This document shows positions 52,439 to 61,963 of a stretch of 64,000 bases of DNA, piece after piece (the stretch's first letter is position 1; every line of letters begins with the position of its first letter). The notes under the pieces were generated by a model. That model had not been told where the DNA came from. It searched no databases and saw only the letters and a list, made by a program, of their open reading frames with translations. The translations under genes were made by a program, and so were the position numbers. The DNA is from Rhizobium sp. Root708 (GTDB taxonomy: Bacteria; Pseudomonadota; Alphaproteobacteria; Rhizobiales; Rhizobiaceae). The stretch spans positions 62,001 to 126,000 of the forward strand of contig NZ_LMHV01000003.1 of NCBI RefSeq assembly GCF_001429725.1. The letters run 5' to 3'.

Positions 52439-53260
52439 TCAGTTCGTCTTCAATGCAATAGGTTGGCTGCTAATTTCTTGAACGAAGCTCTCGAACTGAT
52501 CCGTGATCGTCTGTTGCCAGTTCGGTGCCTGTTCGCATTTCCCGCCGTAAAGCAATGGCCAGCCTGCCCCGGCGGGGAGGACATTCCGGCGAACTGGGAC
52601 ACCAGCCTGTTTCAGGCGATCGGCGTAACCGACGGTCTCGTCGTGCAGCGGATCATCCTCCGCCGTCAGAACAAGTGCCGGGGCGACCCCCGAAATACGG
52701 GAACACAGACACGGCGCAGCATAGGGATGGCAACCGCCGCCGCTGAGGTAATGGCTCCAGCCTTCGGCCCAGCGCTGACGCATGCCGATGCCATCCGCCT
52801 TGCGGATCGACGACGTGCCCATGAACGGATCGAGCAGCGGCGAGATCAGAACCTGACCATTGAGCGCATCCGCATAATGATCGCGTGCCTTGAAGGCGAC
52901 GCCCGCAGCAATGTTGCCGCCTGCCTCTTCGCCGGCGACGATCAGCAGCGAATTGCGGTCGCCGATCCCGGACGCGCGCTTGTTGGCAAGATAGGAAAAG
53001 ATCGAGTAACCGACCTCGAGCGGCTTCGGAAAGACGTTGCCGAGCGGCGCGTTGTAATCGGGGACCGCAACGATCGCACCGGCTTTCGCCAGGCACTCGG
53101 CAACCACATTGTCTTTGACGCCGGATTGCAGGAAAGCGCCACCGTGGAAGAACAACACGATCGGCGAACCCTTACCAAACTCGGCGCCCTGATAGACGCG
53201 TGCAGAAACGGGGCCGGTGGCCACCTTTTCAAACACGATATCTTTCACCTGCACCGTCAT
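52439..53260 (-). CDS. Alpha/beta-hydrolase-fold protein lacking the catalytic serine (pseudo-esterase)
   Basis: The 273-residue protein follows the hormone-sensitive-lipase fold: VLFFHGGAFLQSG (oxyanion loop), VAVPDYNAPLG, and VLTAEDDPLHDE with the acid residue. At the nucleophile elbow, where the family has GDSAGGN, it has GEEAGGN with Glu at 112, and near the C-terminus the catalytic His region reads AGAGWP. Serine and histidine of the triad are both missing, so it should not be an esterase of the usual kind. The ATG at 53260 has GAGAG upstream; an in-frame ATG at 53287 is possible. First gene of the adaptor-permease operon and divergent from a LysR regulator. Confidence 0.82.
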   Translation of the reverse strand: MTVQVKDIVFEKVATGPVSARVYQGAEFGKGSPIVLFFHGGAFLQSGVKDNVVAECLAKAGAIVAVPDYNAPLGNVFPKPLEVGYSIFSYLANKRASGIGDRNSLLIVAGEEAGGNIAAGVAFKARDHYADALNGQVLISPLLDPFMGTSSIRKADGIGMRQRWAEGWSHYLSGGGCHPYAAPCLCSRISGVAPALVLTAEDDPLHDETVGYADRLKQAGVPVRRNVLPAGAGWPLLYGGKCEQAPNWQQTITDQFESFVQEISSQPIALKTN

Positions 53261-53336
53261 TGTTTCGGACTCTCGCTTCACCGACATAACGTATTGCGAG
53301 CCACGGCCGCTTGCAATTTCTGAAAAAAAGATATTG

Positions 53337-53356
53337 TTATTCCCCCGACGGAATAA
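53337..53356. promoter_or_regulatory. Palindromic LysR-type operator candidate
   Basis: TTATTCC-N6-GGAATAA (53337-53343 and 53350-53356) is a perfect 7-bp inverted repeat containing the LysR hallmark T-N11-A (T 53341, A 53353). It lies 76 bp from the pseudo-esterase start and 72 bp from the LysR start, in the shared divergent promoter region. Confidence 0.6.
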
Positions 53357-53428
53357 GAAGCTTCGTAACGATTACACTATTCCGAATTTCGAACAATACC
53401 GCAGTGCAACCTGCTTAGGTGATTTCCG

Positions 53429-54340
53429 ATGGACCAGCTCTCGGCAATGCGCGCTTTCATTCGCGTCGTAGAGACGGGCAATTTCACACGGGCCGCCGAT
53501 ACACTCGCCATGCCCAAGGCGACGGTGACCAATCTCATACAGGGGCTTGAAGCCCATCTGCACACCAAGCTCCTCAACCGCACCACCCGCCGCGTCATGG
53601 TGACGACAGATGGAGCCCTCTATTACGAGCGAGCGGCGCAGATCGTCTCGGAGCTCGCGGAGCTCGATGGCAGCCTTTCGAACTCGCAAGGCCTGCCGAC
53701 CGGCCGCTTGCGCGTCGAGATGGCCGGCGCCTTTGCCGACTGGATCGTCATCCCGGCGCTTTGCGACTTCTACCAGAAGTACCCCGACATCCGCATCGAC
53801 CTCGGCGTCGGAGACCGCACGGTCGACTACCTGGCGGAGAACGTCGATTGTGCGCTTCGCGCCGGCACGCCTGCCGATCAGTCGCTGATCGCAAGGCGGG
53901 TGTCGGAGGTGGATCTCATCACCTGTGCAGCACCGCTCTATATCGAAAAATTCGGCAAACCGGTGCGGCCGGAAGATCTTGAAAATTCTCACTATTCGGT
54001 GAGCTATTTCCGCGCACAGACCAACCGGACGGTTCCCTTCGAATTCCGCAAGGACAATGAGGCGCTGGAGGTCAATCCGCGCTATCTGGTCTCGGTCAAC
54101 GACAGCCGGACGTTCGTCAATGCGTCTTTGAACGGGCTTGGAATCGCGCAACTGCCGCGCTTCATGATCCGTGAGGAGCTTGCCAAGGGTAGTCTCGTCG
54201 AGCTTCTTCCGGAGTGGAGCCGCGAGCCCTTGCCGCTCTACATCGTCTATCCGCCGAACCGGCACCTCAGCAACAAGGTCCGCGTCTTCGTCGACTGGCT
54301 GGTGAAGCTGCTCTCGGATGCGAAGCTGAATGATCCATGA
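53429..54340 (+). CDS. LysR-family regulator divergent from the RND operon
   Basis: The 303-residue regulator has an N-terminal winged helix (MDQLSAMRAFIRVVETGNFT, LAMPKATVTNLIQGLEAHLH, KLLNRTTRRV) and a C-terminal co-inducer domain (about 90-300). It belongs to the CrgA/AaeR-like group that often controls neighbouring efflux or oxidoreductase genes. Divergent layout and a palindrome in between make the pseudo-esterase-adaptor-permease operon its probable target. A strong terminator follows. Confidence 0.93.
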   Translation: MDQLSAMRAFIRVVETGNFTRAADTLAMPKATVTNLIQGLEAHLHTKLLNRTTRRVMVTTDGALYYERAAQIVSELAELDGSLSNSQGLPTGRLRVEMAGAFADWIVIPALCDFYQKYPDIRIDLGVGDRTVDYLAENVDCALRAGTPADQSLIARRVSEVDLITCAAPLYIEKFGKPVRPEDLENSHYSVSYFRAQTNRTVPFEFRKDNEALEVNPRYLVSVNDSRTFVNASLNGLGIAQLPRFMIREELAKGSLVELLPEWSREPLPLYIVYPPNRHLSNKVRVFVDWLVKLLSDAKLNDP

Positions 54341-54342
54341 TG

Positions 54343-54384
54343 CAGTTGCGGCCCGGAAGGGGTTCCTTCGACGGGCCGCAACTG
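54343..54384 (+). terminator. Terminator of the first LysR gene
   Basis: CAGTTGCGGCCCG (54343-54355) and CGGGCCGCAACTG (54372-54384) form a 13-bp stem, extended inward by GAAGG/CCTTC, followed by a T-rich stretch. It begins two bases after the stop. Confidence 0.75.
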
Positions 54385-54580
54385 TCTGTCTTCAAATTCC
54401 TTTCAGACCCTGCCGCGTCACCAGGGAAATGGCTCGGCCGGTATCTGAGGTTGGCGCCAGGACTTGGAGGTCTTCCAGTCGCCTTTACAAAACTAATATA
54501 AGCCTGCTTTTTGCAGTTTGTTAAGTGCTGATTCGTGCATAAAAGGTTCGCAAAAACGGAACAATGGCCCGTATCACGGT

Positions 54581-55480
54581 TTAGTGAACGGCCGGCTTCA
54601 GCAAATCCTCCAGGCCGATACGGCGAAACATCTCGGCGCGAACCCGATCAGCAACACCATTGACCACTTCAGCACCATCTTCCGACGGATCGATGTGCGT
54701 TCGGAACGGCCGCTTGCCGAAGGGCATCGCGATGACCTCCGCGATCGCAGTCGCAACGGCACCGGCATCCGCATCGGCAGGCTCAAGCGCGGCTAGTCCC
54801 TGCAACGCCTGCTCCGGCACACCCTTGTAAGGGCCGTCGTTATACTCGGCCGCGCGCGCCGTATCGGCGGGCGAACCGGAATGCGCGAAGTGGTTGGTGC
54901 CCTTGGTGAAGGCGCCGGGCACGATGATCGCAGTCTCGATGCCCCAGCGCGTTAGCTCTGACGCATAGGAGACGGCAACCGAGTCCATCGCCGCCTTGGC
55001 CGCGAAGTAGGGTGCGAGATAGGGAGGCGTGCCGCCGCGCGTGCTGGAAGAAGACACCCAGACGACGAGCCCCTTGCCTCGCTTGCGCATGTGGGGAAGC
55101 ACGGCGCGGTTCACCCGTTGCGTCGACAAGACGTTGATGTCGAACAACTCAGCATATTGCTCCGGCGTAAATGCTTCGGCAAGCCCGAAGGACATGCGAC
55201 CGGCATTGTGGATGATCACATCCAGCCTGCCCGCTTGTTCGAGCACCTTTGCGATGCCGGCTTCGATCGACGCATCCAAGACGACATCGAGCTCGACCGA
55301 GCGGAGATCGACATTGTTGTCCCGCGAGAACGTCGCGATATCGGCAACCGCCTTTGCGTTGCGGCCCGCCGTATCGCGGATGCCGGCGTAAACGATATGC
55401 CCTTCCCCGGCGAGCATGCGTGCGGTGAGAGCGCCGAAGCCGCTGGACGCACCTGTTATGACGATGACCTGCTTTTCCAT
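54581..55480 (-). CDS. Short-chain dehydrogenase/reductase
   Basis: The 299-residue classical SDR has TGASSGFGALTARMLAGEGH (TGxxxGxG), a NAG-like HNAGRM, the catalytic serine region VSSSSTRGG and YFAAK as the YxxxK pair. Reduces or oxidises an unknown carbonyl/alcohol substrate with NAD(P)H. It is 83 bp downstream of a second SDR gene on the same strand; the pair is divergent from a second LysR regulator and probably under its control. Confidence 0.9.
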   Translation of the reverse strand: MEKQVIVITGASSGFGALTARMLAGEGHIVYAGIRDTAGRNAKAVADIATFSRDNNVDLRSVELDVVLDASIEAGIAKVLEQAGRLDVIIHNAGRMSFGLAEAFTPEQYAELFDINVLSTQRVNRAVLPHMRKRGKGLVVWVSSSSTRGGTPPYLAPYFAAKAAMDSVAVSYASELTRWGIETAIIVPGAFTKGTNHFAHSGSPADTARAAEYNDGPYKGVPEQALQGLAALEPADADAGAVATAIAEVIAMPFGKRPFRTHIDPSEDGAEVVNGVADRVRAEMFRRIGLEDLLKPAVH

Positions 55481-55563
55481 TGTTCTGTTCCTTCGAATAG
55501 TGACCGGTTAAGTCTGATGTCGAGAGTCGGCGACGGGCCGAGCCCGCCGCTGAAGGCTGGAGG

Positions 55564-56304
55564 TCAGATGATGCCGCCGTTGGCGCGCAGAACCTGGCCG
55601 TTGATCCAGGAACCATCGGGGCCTGCCAGGAATGAGACGGAAGCAGCGATGTCCTCGGGCGTTCCCAGGCGCTCCAGCGGGTTCATCTTGGACATGCGGG
55701 ATATCAGTTCATCCGACTTGCCATCGAGGAAAAGGTCGGTCGCTGTCGGCCCGGGAGCCACGGCGTTCACGGTGATTTCACGACCGCGCATTTCCTTCGA
55801 CATGATCGCCGTCAGCGTTTCGACGGCCGCCTTGGTCGCGGCGTAGACGCCGTAGTTTTCAAGCTTCAGACCGACAACGCTCGTTGAGAAATTGATGATG
55901 CGGCCGCCGTTGCGCAGACGCTTTGCGGCTTCGCGCAGGGTGTTGAAGGTGCCCTTCAGGTTGACGCTGACCTGGCGATCGAAATTGCCATCGTCGGCAT
56001 CGGCAATCGACGAGAGCTGCATGATCCCGGCATTGTTGACCAGCACATCGACGCCGCCGAAGGCTGCTTCCGCGGCGTTGAACATGCGACGGACGGCTGC
56101 GGGATCGCTGACATCGGCCTGCGCCGTCAGCGCCCTGCCGCCCCTCTGCTCGATCTTTTCCACCAGCGTCTCGGCAAGTGCTGCGTTGCCTGCGTAGTTG
56201 ACGACGACGGTGAAACCGTCTTTGGCCAGCCGTTCCGCGATTGCGGCGCCGATGCCCCTCGATGCGCCTGTGACCAGTGCGACCTTGTTCTCGTTGCTGC
56301 TCAT
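55564..56304 (-). CDS. Short-chain dehydrogenase/reductase (FabG-like)
   Basis: The 246-residue SDR has VTGASRGIGAAIAERLAKDG, VNNAGIMQLSSIADADDGNF, INFSTSVVGLKLENYGVYAA with YAATK (YxxxK), and ITVNAVAPGPTATDLFLDGK. It looks like the 3-oxoacyl-ACP reductase-like SDRs common in rhizobial accessory loci, not the housekeeping fabG, because no fatty-acid genes are near. First gene of the SDR pair, with its promoter in the 120-bp gap shared with the LysR gene at 56425. Confidence 0.9.
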   Translation of the reverse strand: MSSNENKVALVTGASRGIGAAIAERLAKDGFTVVVNYAGNAALAETLVEKIEQRGGRALTAQADVSDPAAVRRMFNAAEAAFGGVDVLVNNAGIMQLSSIADADDGNFDRQVSVNLKGTFNTLREAAKRLRNGGRIINFSTSVVGLKLENYGVYAATKAAVETLTAIMSKEMRGREITVNAVAPGPTATDLFLDGKSDELISRMSKMNPLERLGTPEDIAASVSFLAGPDGSWINGQVLRANGGII

Positions 56305-56374
56305 TGCCTTTCTCCTTCTCGATGCGGCTTGCCGCGTTTTCGATGAGGAAAAGATGTCACTTTTCGAATGGCGG

Positions 56375-56389
56375 ATAATCAGCCATTAT
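56375..56389. promoter_or_regulatory. LysR-type operator candidate between the SDR pair and its LysR
   Basis: ATAAT-CAGCC-ATTAT at 56375-56389 is a perfect 5-bp inverted repeat with T-N11-A spacing (T 56376, A 56388), 36 bp before the LysR start and 71 bp before the SDR start. Confidence 0.5.
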
Positions 56390-56424
56390 TCGGCATCACT
56401 ATCCGGACATGGCGAACAAAAAAG

Positions 56425-57682
<1,258 letters not shown>

Positions 57683-57712
57683 AGTGTCCGATGGATCGAA
57701 GGTCTGAAGCAG

Positions 57713-58303
57713 ATGACACATGCCGCCGGTGCGATCGGCGCTGCTCCCCTTGCCGGCCCTGATCTCACGCGCTTTTTCGAGCGCGACGCGATTGCCGTTG
57801 CCCGGGATCTGCTTGGCTGCCATCTGCTTGTCGGCGATGTCGGCGGCCGGATAACCGAGACCGAAGCCTATTTCCCTGATGACGAGGCCTCGCACGCCTT
57901 TCGCGGGCCGACACCGCGCAACCGCGCCATGTTCGGTGAGCCCGGCAACATATACATCTACCGCATCTACGGCATGCATTGGTGCGTGAATTTCGTCTGC
58001 ACCCCGGGCTCCGCTGTGCTGATCCGCGCAGTCGAGCCCGAAGCCGGCATCGCGACCATGATCGAGCGCCGCAACAACGATGCGATGACGCAACTCTGCA
58101 GCGGCCCCGGCAAGCTTTGCCAGGCGCTCGGTATCGACCTGTCCCTAAACGACAGGCTCCTCGATCAGCCGCCCTTCTCGATTGCCCCTTCAGCTCCTGT
58201 CGAAATTGTCGCCGGCAAACGCATCGGCATAACGAAAAATGCCGAAGCACCTTGGCGCTTCGGCATCTCCGGGTCTCGCTATCTCAGCAAACCGTTTCGC
58301 TGA
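57713..58303 (+). CDS. mpg: DNA-3-methyladenine glycosylase (AAG/MPG family)
   Basis: Removes alkylated purines from DNA as the first step of base-excision repair. The 196-residue protein has VARDLLGCHLLVGDVGGRIT, the catalytic ETEAYFPDDEASHAFRGPT, NRAMFGEPGNIYIYRIYGMH and SGPGKLCQALGIDLSLNDR, all typical of the AAG fold. Length is typical for bacterial members. Convergent with the emrB-like gene, 3 bp apart; its last 66 bases contain a hairpin that reads as a terminator on the opposite strand. Confidence 0.94.
   Translation: MTHAAGAIGAAPLAGPDLTRFFERDAIAVARDLLGCHLLVGDVGGRITETEAYFPDDEASHAFRGPTPRNRAMFGEPGNIYIYRIYGMHWCVNFVCTPGSAVLIRAVEPEAGIATMIERRNNDAMTQLCSGPGKLCQALGIDLSLNDRLLDQPPFSIAPSAPVEIVAGKRIGITKNAEAPWRFGISGSRYLSKPFR
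58234..58266 (-). terminator. Terminator of the emrB-like gene embedded in the mpg coding sequence
   Basis: Read leftwards, ATGCCGAAGC, eight bases, GCTTCGGCAT and TTTTTCG. Stem arms are 58239-58248 and 58257-58266, inside mpg and 41 bp after the emrB-like stop. Confidence 0.65.
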
Positions 58304-58306
58304 ACA

Positions 58307-59848
58307 TCATTCCATGACGGCGCTGTGATCCAAAACAGGCGCGACTTTCGGCTTGCGCAGCAGCAGCGCAAGCGGGATGACCGCAAGCGACATCAGCATC
58401 AGCAGCTTGAAATCGTCGATGTAAGCTATGATCGTCGATTGCAGGGTGATCACCTCGTTGAGCGCCGCACGACCGGCCGCGGTCAGCGGGCTCATACCCT
58501 GCGCCGCCGTTGCCTCGAAGGCGCGGTTGAACGGCGTCACATAGGCAGCGATGTTCTCGTGGTTGACCTGTGCGTTCTCCACCAGCAGCGCCGAAACAAT
58601 CGAGATACCGACGCTCGAGCCGATGTTGCGCGACAGATTGTAGAGGCCGGTGCCGTCACCGCGCATGTGCGCCGGCAGCGTCGAGAAGGCGATCGTCGTC
58701 AGCGGCACGAACAGGAAGCCTAGCCCGGCGCCCTGAATGAAGCCGACGGAAATGATCGTCCACTGCGAAACATCAGGCGTCCAGCCCGTCATGTCGTACA
58801 TTGCCCAGGCCGTCAGGCCGAGACCAAGCACCAGAAGCAGGCGCGTATCGACCTTGCCGATCAGCTTGCCGACGATGAACATGCAAAGCATCGTGCCAAG
58901 TCCGCGCGGCCCCATGACGATACCCGCGGTGATGACAGGGTAACCCATCAACGTCTGCAGATAGGGCGTCATCAGCGCCAGGGAGGCGAGATAGGTGATG
59001 CCGATCACGAAGATGAAGAGCATGCTCACCGAGAAGTTCCGGTCGAGGAACAGCCTCGGATTGACGAAGGACTTCTGCGCCGTCAGCGTATGCACGATCA
59101 GGAGATAGAAGGCGGCGGCGCAGACGATGGCCTCGACCATGATCTCGCCCGACGCAAACCAGTTGAGCTGTTCGCCGCGATCGAGGAAGAGCTGCAGCGA
59201 CGCGATGCCGAGACTCATCATCCCGAACCCGAACCAGTCGAGCTTCGCCAGCGCATCCAGCTTCGTTTCCGTGACGTAGATCACGATGCCGGCGAATGCC
59301 AGCGCACCGATCGGGATGTTGATGTAGAACACCCAGCGCCAGCTGATGTTGTCGGTCAGCCAGCCGCCGATGACAGGTCCGAGGACCGGCCCGACCATGA
59401 CCGAGACGCCAAATAAGGCCATGGCCGAGCCGCGCTCCTCGACAGTATAAATGTCGAGGAGGATGCCCTGAGAGAGGGGAACGAGCGACGCGCCGAACAA
59501 GCCCTGCAACAGGCGGAAGGCGACGATCTGGTTCAGCGATTGCGCAAGGCCACAGAGAATGGACGCGAAGACGAAGCCGGCGATCGCCGCCAGCAGTACC
59601 CGCTTGCGCCCGAACTTGGCGGCGAGAAAGCCCGATGGCGGCGTCATGATCGCAGCCGCCACGATGTAGGAGGTCAAAACCCAGTTGATCTGGTCGGCGC
59701 TCGCCGAGACGCTTCCCTGGATATAGGGCAGCGCGACGTTGGCGATGGTCGTGTCCAGCGCCTGCATGATCACGGCGAGAATGACGCAAGCCGTGATCGC
59801 GCCGCGATTGGCAACCGGGGTGGCCGGGGATGATGCAGCGTTACTCAT
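58307..59848 (-). CDS. MFS multidrug efflux transporter, DHA2 family (EmrB type)
   Basis: Inner-membrane drug/proton antiporter of 513 residues with about fourteen membrane helices. It has the DHA2 features ITACVILAVIMQALDTTIAN (motif D1), LAAKFGRKRVLLAAIAGFVF (motif A) and GPVLGPVIGGWLTDNISWRW (motif C). It overlaps the end of the upstream HlyD-type adaptor gene by 8 bp, so the two act as an EmrA-EmrB pair. Downstream hairpin lies within mpg. Confidence 0.94.
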   Translation of the reverse strand: MSNAASSPATPVANRGAITACVILAVIMQALDTTIANVALPYIQGSVSASADQINWVLTSYIVAAAIMTPPSGFLAAKFGRKRVLLAAIAGFVFASILCGLAQSLNQIVAFRLLQGLFGASLVPLSQGILLDIYTVEERGSAMALFGVSVMVGPVLGPVIGGWLTDNISWRWVFYINIPIGALAFAGIVIYVTETKLDALAKLDWFGFGMMSLGIASLQLFLDRGEQLNWFASGEIMVEAIVCAAAFYLLIVHTLTAQKSFVNPRLFLDRNFSVSMLFIFVIGITYLASLALMTPYLQTLMGYPVITAGIVMGPRGLGTMLCMFIVGKLIGKVDTRLLLVLGLGLTAWAMYDMTGWTPDVSQWTIISVGFIQGAGLGFLFVPLTTIAFSTLPAHMRGDGTGLYNLSRNIGSSVGISIVSALLVENAQVNHENIAAYVTPFNRAFEATAAQGMSPLTAAGRAALNEVITLQSTIIAYIDDFKLLMLMSLAVIPLALLLRKPKVAPVLDHSAVME

Positions 59849-61067
59849 GGTCCTTGCCGCCCGAGCGGCCCAAAAGCTTGGAAACGAAATCCGGAAGGCC
59901 GCGGGCGCGACCCGTGTCGACGTCGACGACGGTGCTCATGCCGACGCGAAGCGGCGGCTTTCCGGCGGCGTTATCGATGCTGACGCGCATCGGAATACGC
60001 TGCACGACCTTCACCCAGTTGCCGGTGGTGTTCTGCGCTGGCAGCAGCGAGAAGCTGGAACCGGAGGCCGGGCTGATGCTCTCGACCTTGCCCTTCCACT
60101 CGACGCCCGGATAGGTATCGACATAGATCGTCACCGGCTGGCCGGGCTTCACATAGGTGAGCTCGGTTTCCTTCGGGCTCGCCGCAATCCAGAGATTGTT
60201 GTCCGAAACCAGCGAGAAGGCCTGCGTCGACGCCTGCAGATAGGAGCCCGGCTGCAGCGAGTTGACGTTCGTCGCGATGCCGTCGAACGGCGCCTTGACG
60301 ACGCTATGGTCGAGTTCGCGCTGGGCGTCGTCGACCTTCGCCTTGGCTTCGAGATAGAGCGGGTTCTGTTCGACCGGCTGATCGGCATTGCCGCCGAGCT
60401 GCGCCAGCGTCGCTGCTGCCTCGGCCTTGGCAACGGTGACCTTCTGGTGACCGGCATCGAGATTATGCTTGGCTTGATCGTAGGCGGTCCGTGTCGCGGC
60501 CGAGCTGTTCAGCAGGCTCTGCTGGCGGTCGAATTCGGTCTGATAGTACGGAATATCGGCTTCCGCCTGGGTAATTTCGGCAAGCCCCTGCTGGTAGCTG
60601 GCCTGCATATTCAGGATCTGGTTGCGCACGGCGCCAAGCTGCGCCTCCGCACCTTCAAGCGCGATCTTGAACGCATCCTGCTGCAGGCTGAAGAGCACCT
60701 GGCCCTTCTTCACCGCTTCGTTCTCATGCACGTTGATCTGGTCGACGATACCGGAAACGTCGGTCGTCAGCCCCATCATATCGGCCTGGATATAGGCATT
60801 GTCGGTCGACATGATCTGACCGCCGTTGACATAGTAATATCCGCCGACGACGAGAGCGATCGGCAGCAAGGCGAAGAGAACAGGCCGCGTGAGACTGCGC
60901 CGGCGGCGGACCTTTGTGCCGCCGGGCGCAGCCACTGCAGTGGCGGGCGCTGAATTGGATGAAGGCGCCTCGGCCACCGTTTCCTCGCGGGGGGAAGCCT
61001 CGTTTTCTTCGATTGGGTTCTTGGCATTTGCGTCTGCAACGACGCGCAGGGAGGACTTGTCAGCCAT
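59841..61067 (-). CDS. HlyD-family efflux adaptor (EmrA type)
   Basis: The 408-residue membrane-fusion protein has a cytoplasmic acidic N-terminus, one membrane span (PVLFALLPIALVVGGYYYVN, about 62-81), a lipoyl half-motif TDVSGIVDQINVHENEAVKK, a long helical hairpin (about 140-235) and APFDGIATNVNSLQPGSYLQ as the second lipoyl half. This is the EmrA/VceA class that works with DHA2 permeases. Its ATG at 61067 overlaps the end of the marR gene by 8 bp; the open frame to 61106 is discarded. Confidence 0.92.
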   Translation of the reverse strand: MADKSSLRVVADANAKNPIEENEASPREETVAEAPSSNSAPATAVAAPGGTKVRRRRSLTRPVLFALLPIALVVGGYYYVNGGQIMSTDNAYIQADMMGLTTDVSGIVDQINVHENEAVKKGQVLFSLQQDAFKIALEGAEAQLGAVRNQILNMQASYQQGLAEITQAEADIPYYQTEFDRQQSLLNSSAATRTAYDQAKHNLDAGHQKVTVAKAEAAATLAQLGGNADQPVEQNPLYLEAKAKVDDAQRELDHSVVKAPFDGIATNVNSLQPGSYLQASTQAFSLVSDNNLWIAASPKETELTYVKPGQPVTIYVDTYPGVEWKGKVESISPASGSSFSLLPAQNTTGNWVKVVQRIPMRVSIDNAAGKPPLRVGMSTVVDVDTGRARGLPDFVSKLLGRSGGKDHE

Positions 61068-61524
61068 GGTTGGTCTCATTTTCGGCCAGGGGGGTACGGC
61101 ACGCATTGACTAGATTGATCTTCATCAAGGAAAGCACTTCGAACAGCTTTTCGCGCTCCTCGGCGGATATGCCGTCCAAAGCTTCGCCGCGCGTCACATC
61201 GCCGATGTCGCGCATCGTCCCCATCAGCGGACGAGCCTCGTCCCGCAGATAGAGTAGCCAGATACGACGGTCGGTCGGATGCTGCCGGCGCTCGATAAGC
61301 CCACGATCCGTGAGCTTGTCGAGAATGCGAACAAGTGTGATCGGCTCGATTTCGAGCATCTCGGCCAATCCGCCCTGATGGATGCCCTCGTTGTTCGCGA
61401 GATAAGCCAGGGTCTGCCACTGCGAACGTGTGAGGCCGAGGCAGCGCGCACGCTGTTCGAAACGCTTGCGGAGCAAGCGCGCGATGTCGTGCAGCAGGAA
61501 ACCGAGGGTCGGATTGTCGTTCAT
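61060..61524 (-). CDS. MarR-family repressor of the EmrAB-type pump
   Basis: The 154-residue regulator has the MarR winged helix: LGLTRSQWQTLAYLANNEGI, GGLAEMLEIEPITLVRILDK and GLIERRQHPTDRRIWLLYLR, with flanking dimerisation helices. First gene of a three-gene operon marR-emrA-emrB with overlapping ends, so it probably represses its own operon and releases DNA on binding a drug-like ligand. ATG 61524 was chosen; a TTG at 61539 is possible. Two palindromes lie just upstream. Confidence 0.92.
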   Translation of the reverse strand: MNDNPTLGFLLHDIARLLRKRFEQRARCLGLTRSQWQTLAYLANNEGIHQGGLAEMLEIEPITLVRILDKLTDRGLIERRQHPTDRRIWLLYLRDEARPLMGTMRDIGDVTRGEALDGISAEEREKLFEVLSLMKINLVNACRTPLAENETNHG

Positions 61525-61544
61525 TGATATCTGCGCCAATCATA

Positions 61545-61563
61545 AGCACACTTATAATGTGCT
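61545..61563. promoter_or_regulatory. MarR operator candidate 1
   Basis: AGCACA-N7-TGTGCT, arms 61545-61550 and 61558-61563, 21 bp upstream of the marR ATG, with a near-symmetric AT core. Position over the likely -10 or leader fits autorepression. Confidence 0.55.
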
Positions 61564-61578
61564 CAGATATATTAAGCG

Positions 61579-61591
61579 TGTGCAGCGCACA
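61579..61591. promoter_or_regulatory. MarR operator candidate 2
   Basis: TGTGC-AGC-GCACA, a perfect 5-bp inverted repeat sharing the TGTGC/GCACA half-sites of the first palindrome. The two centres are 31 bp apart, roughly three helical turns. Confidence 0.5.
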
Positions 61592-61963
61592 AGTACGCCG
61601 ACTACAGATTCGTGCAGCGCGACCAAAATGCCGCAGTGTTTTTCACCAACATCAGCGATGTCCTGCCTACCGGACGCGCGCACGCATGGCGTTTCAAGCT
61701 CCACTGAATTGCAACCATCCCGCATTTGCATTTTTCAGCGGACGCCGTTTATATACCTTCTACAGATACTTACCGCCGCTCGCGCCGGTCATCACGCGAT
61801 ACTGCACCGTTAAGAATGCAAGTGCATCCCGGGTCTCGCATAACGATACCCGCGCCGACAGCAGCAGACATGCGGATGAAGCGCTTTTCATCCGAACCAG
61901 CAGCAAATGAACAGTTTGATTTCTTCGACCTGAAAGCGGCACGCGCCGCCCTGGAGGACTGCG

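Larger units (their letters stand above)
61525..61963. other. Divergent control region between marR and the second RND adaptor gene
   Basis: This 439-bp region contains two MarR-operator-like inverted repeats near its left end (61545-61563, 61579-61591) and a possible rightward sigma70 promoter, TTGCAT (61726-61731), 18 bases, TATATA (61750-61755), 209 bp before the adaptor ATG. Open frames here look random in composition. Confidence 0.5.

Noticed and set aside
61525..61910. Plus-strand frame of 128 codons upstream of the second RND adaptor
   Set aside because: Random-looking composition, no ribosome-binding site, and it overlaps the marR operator region.
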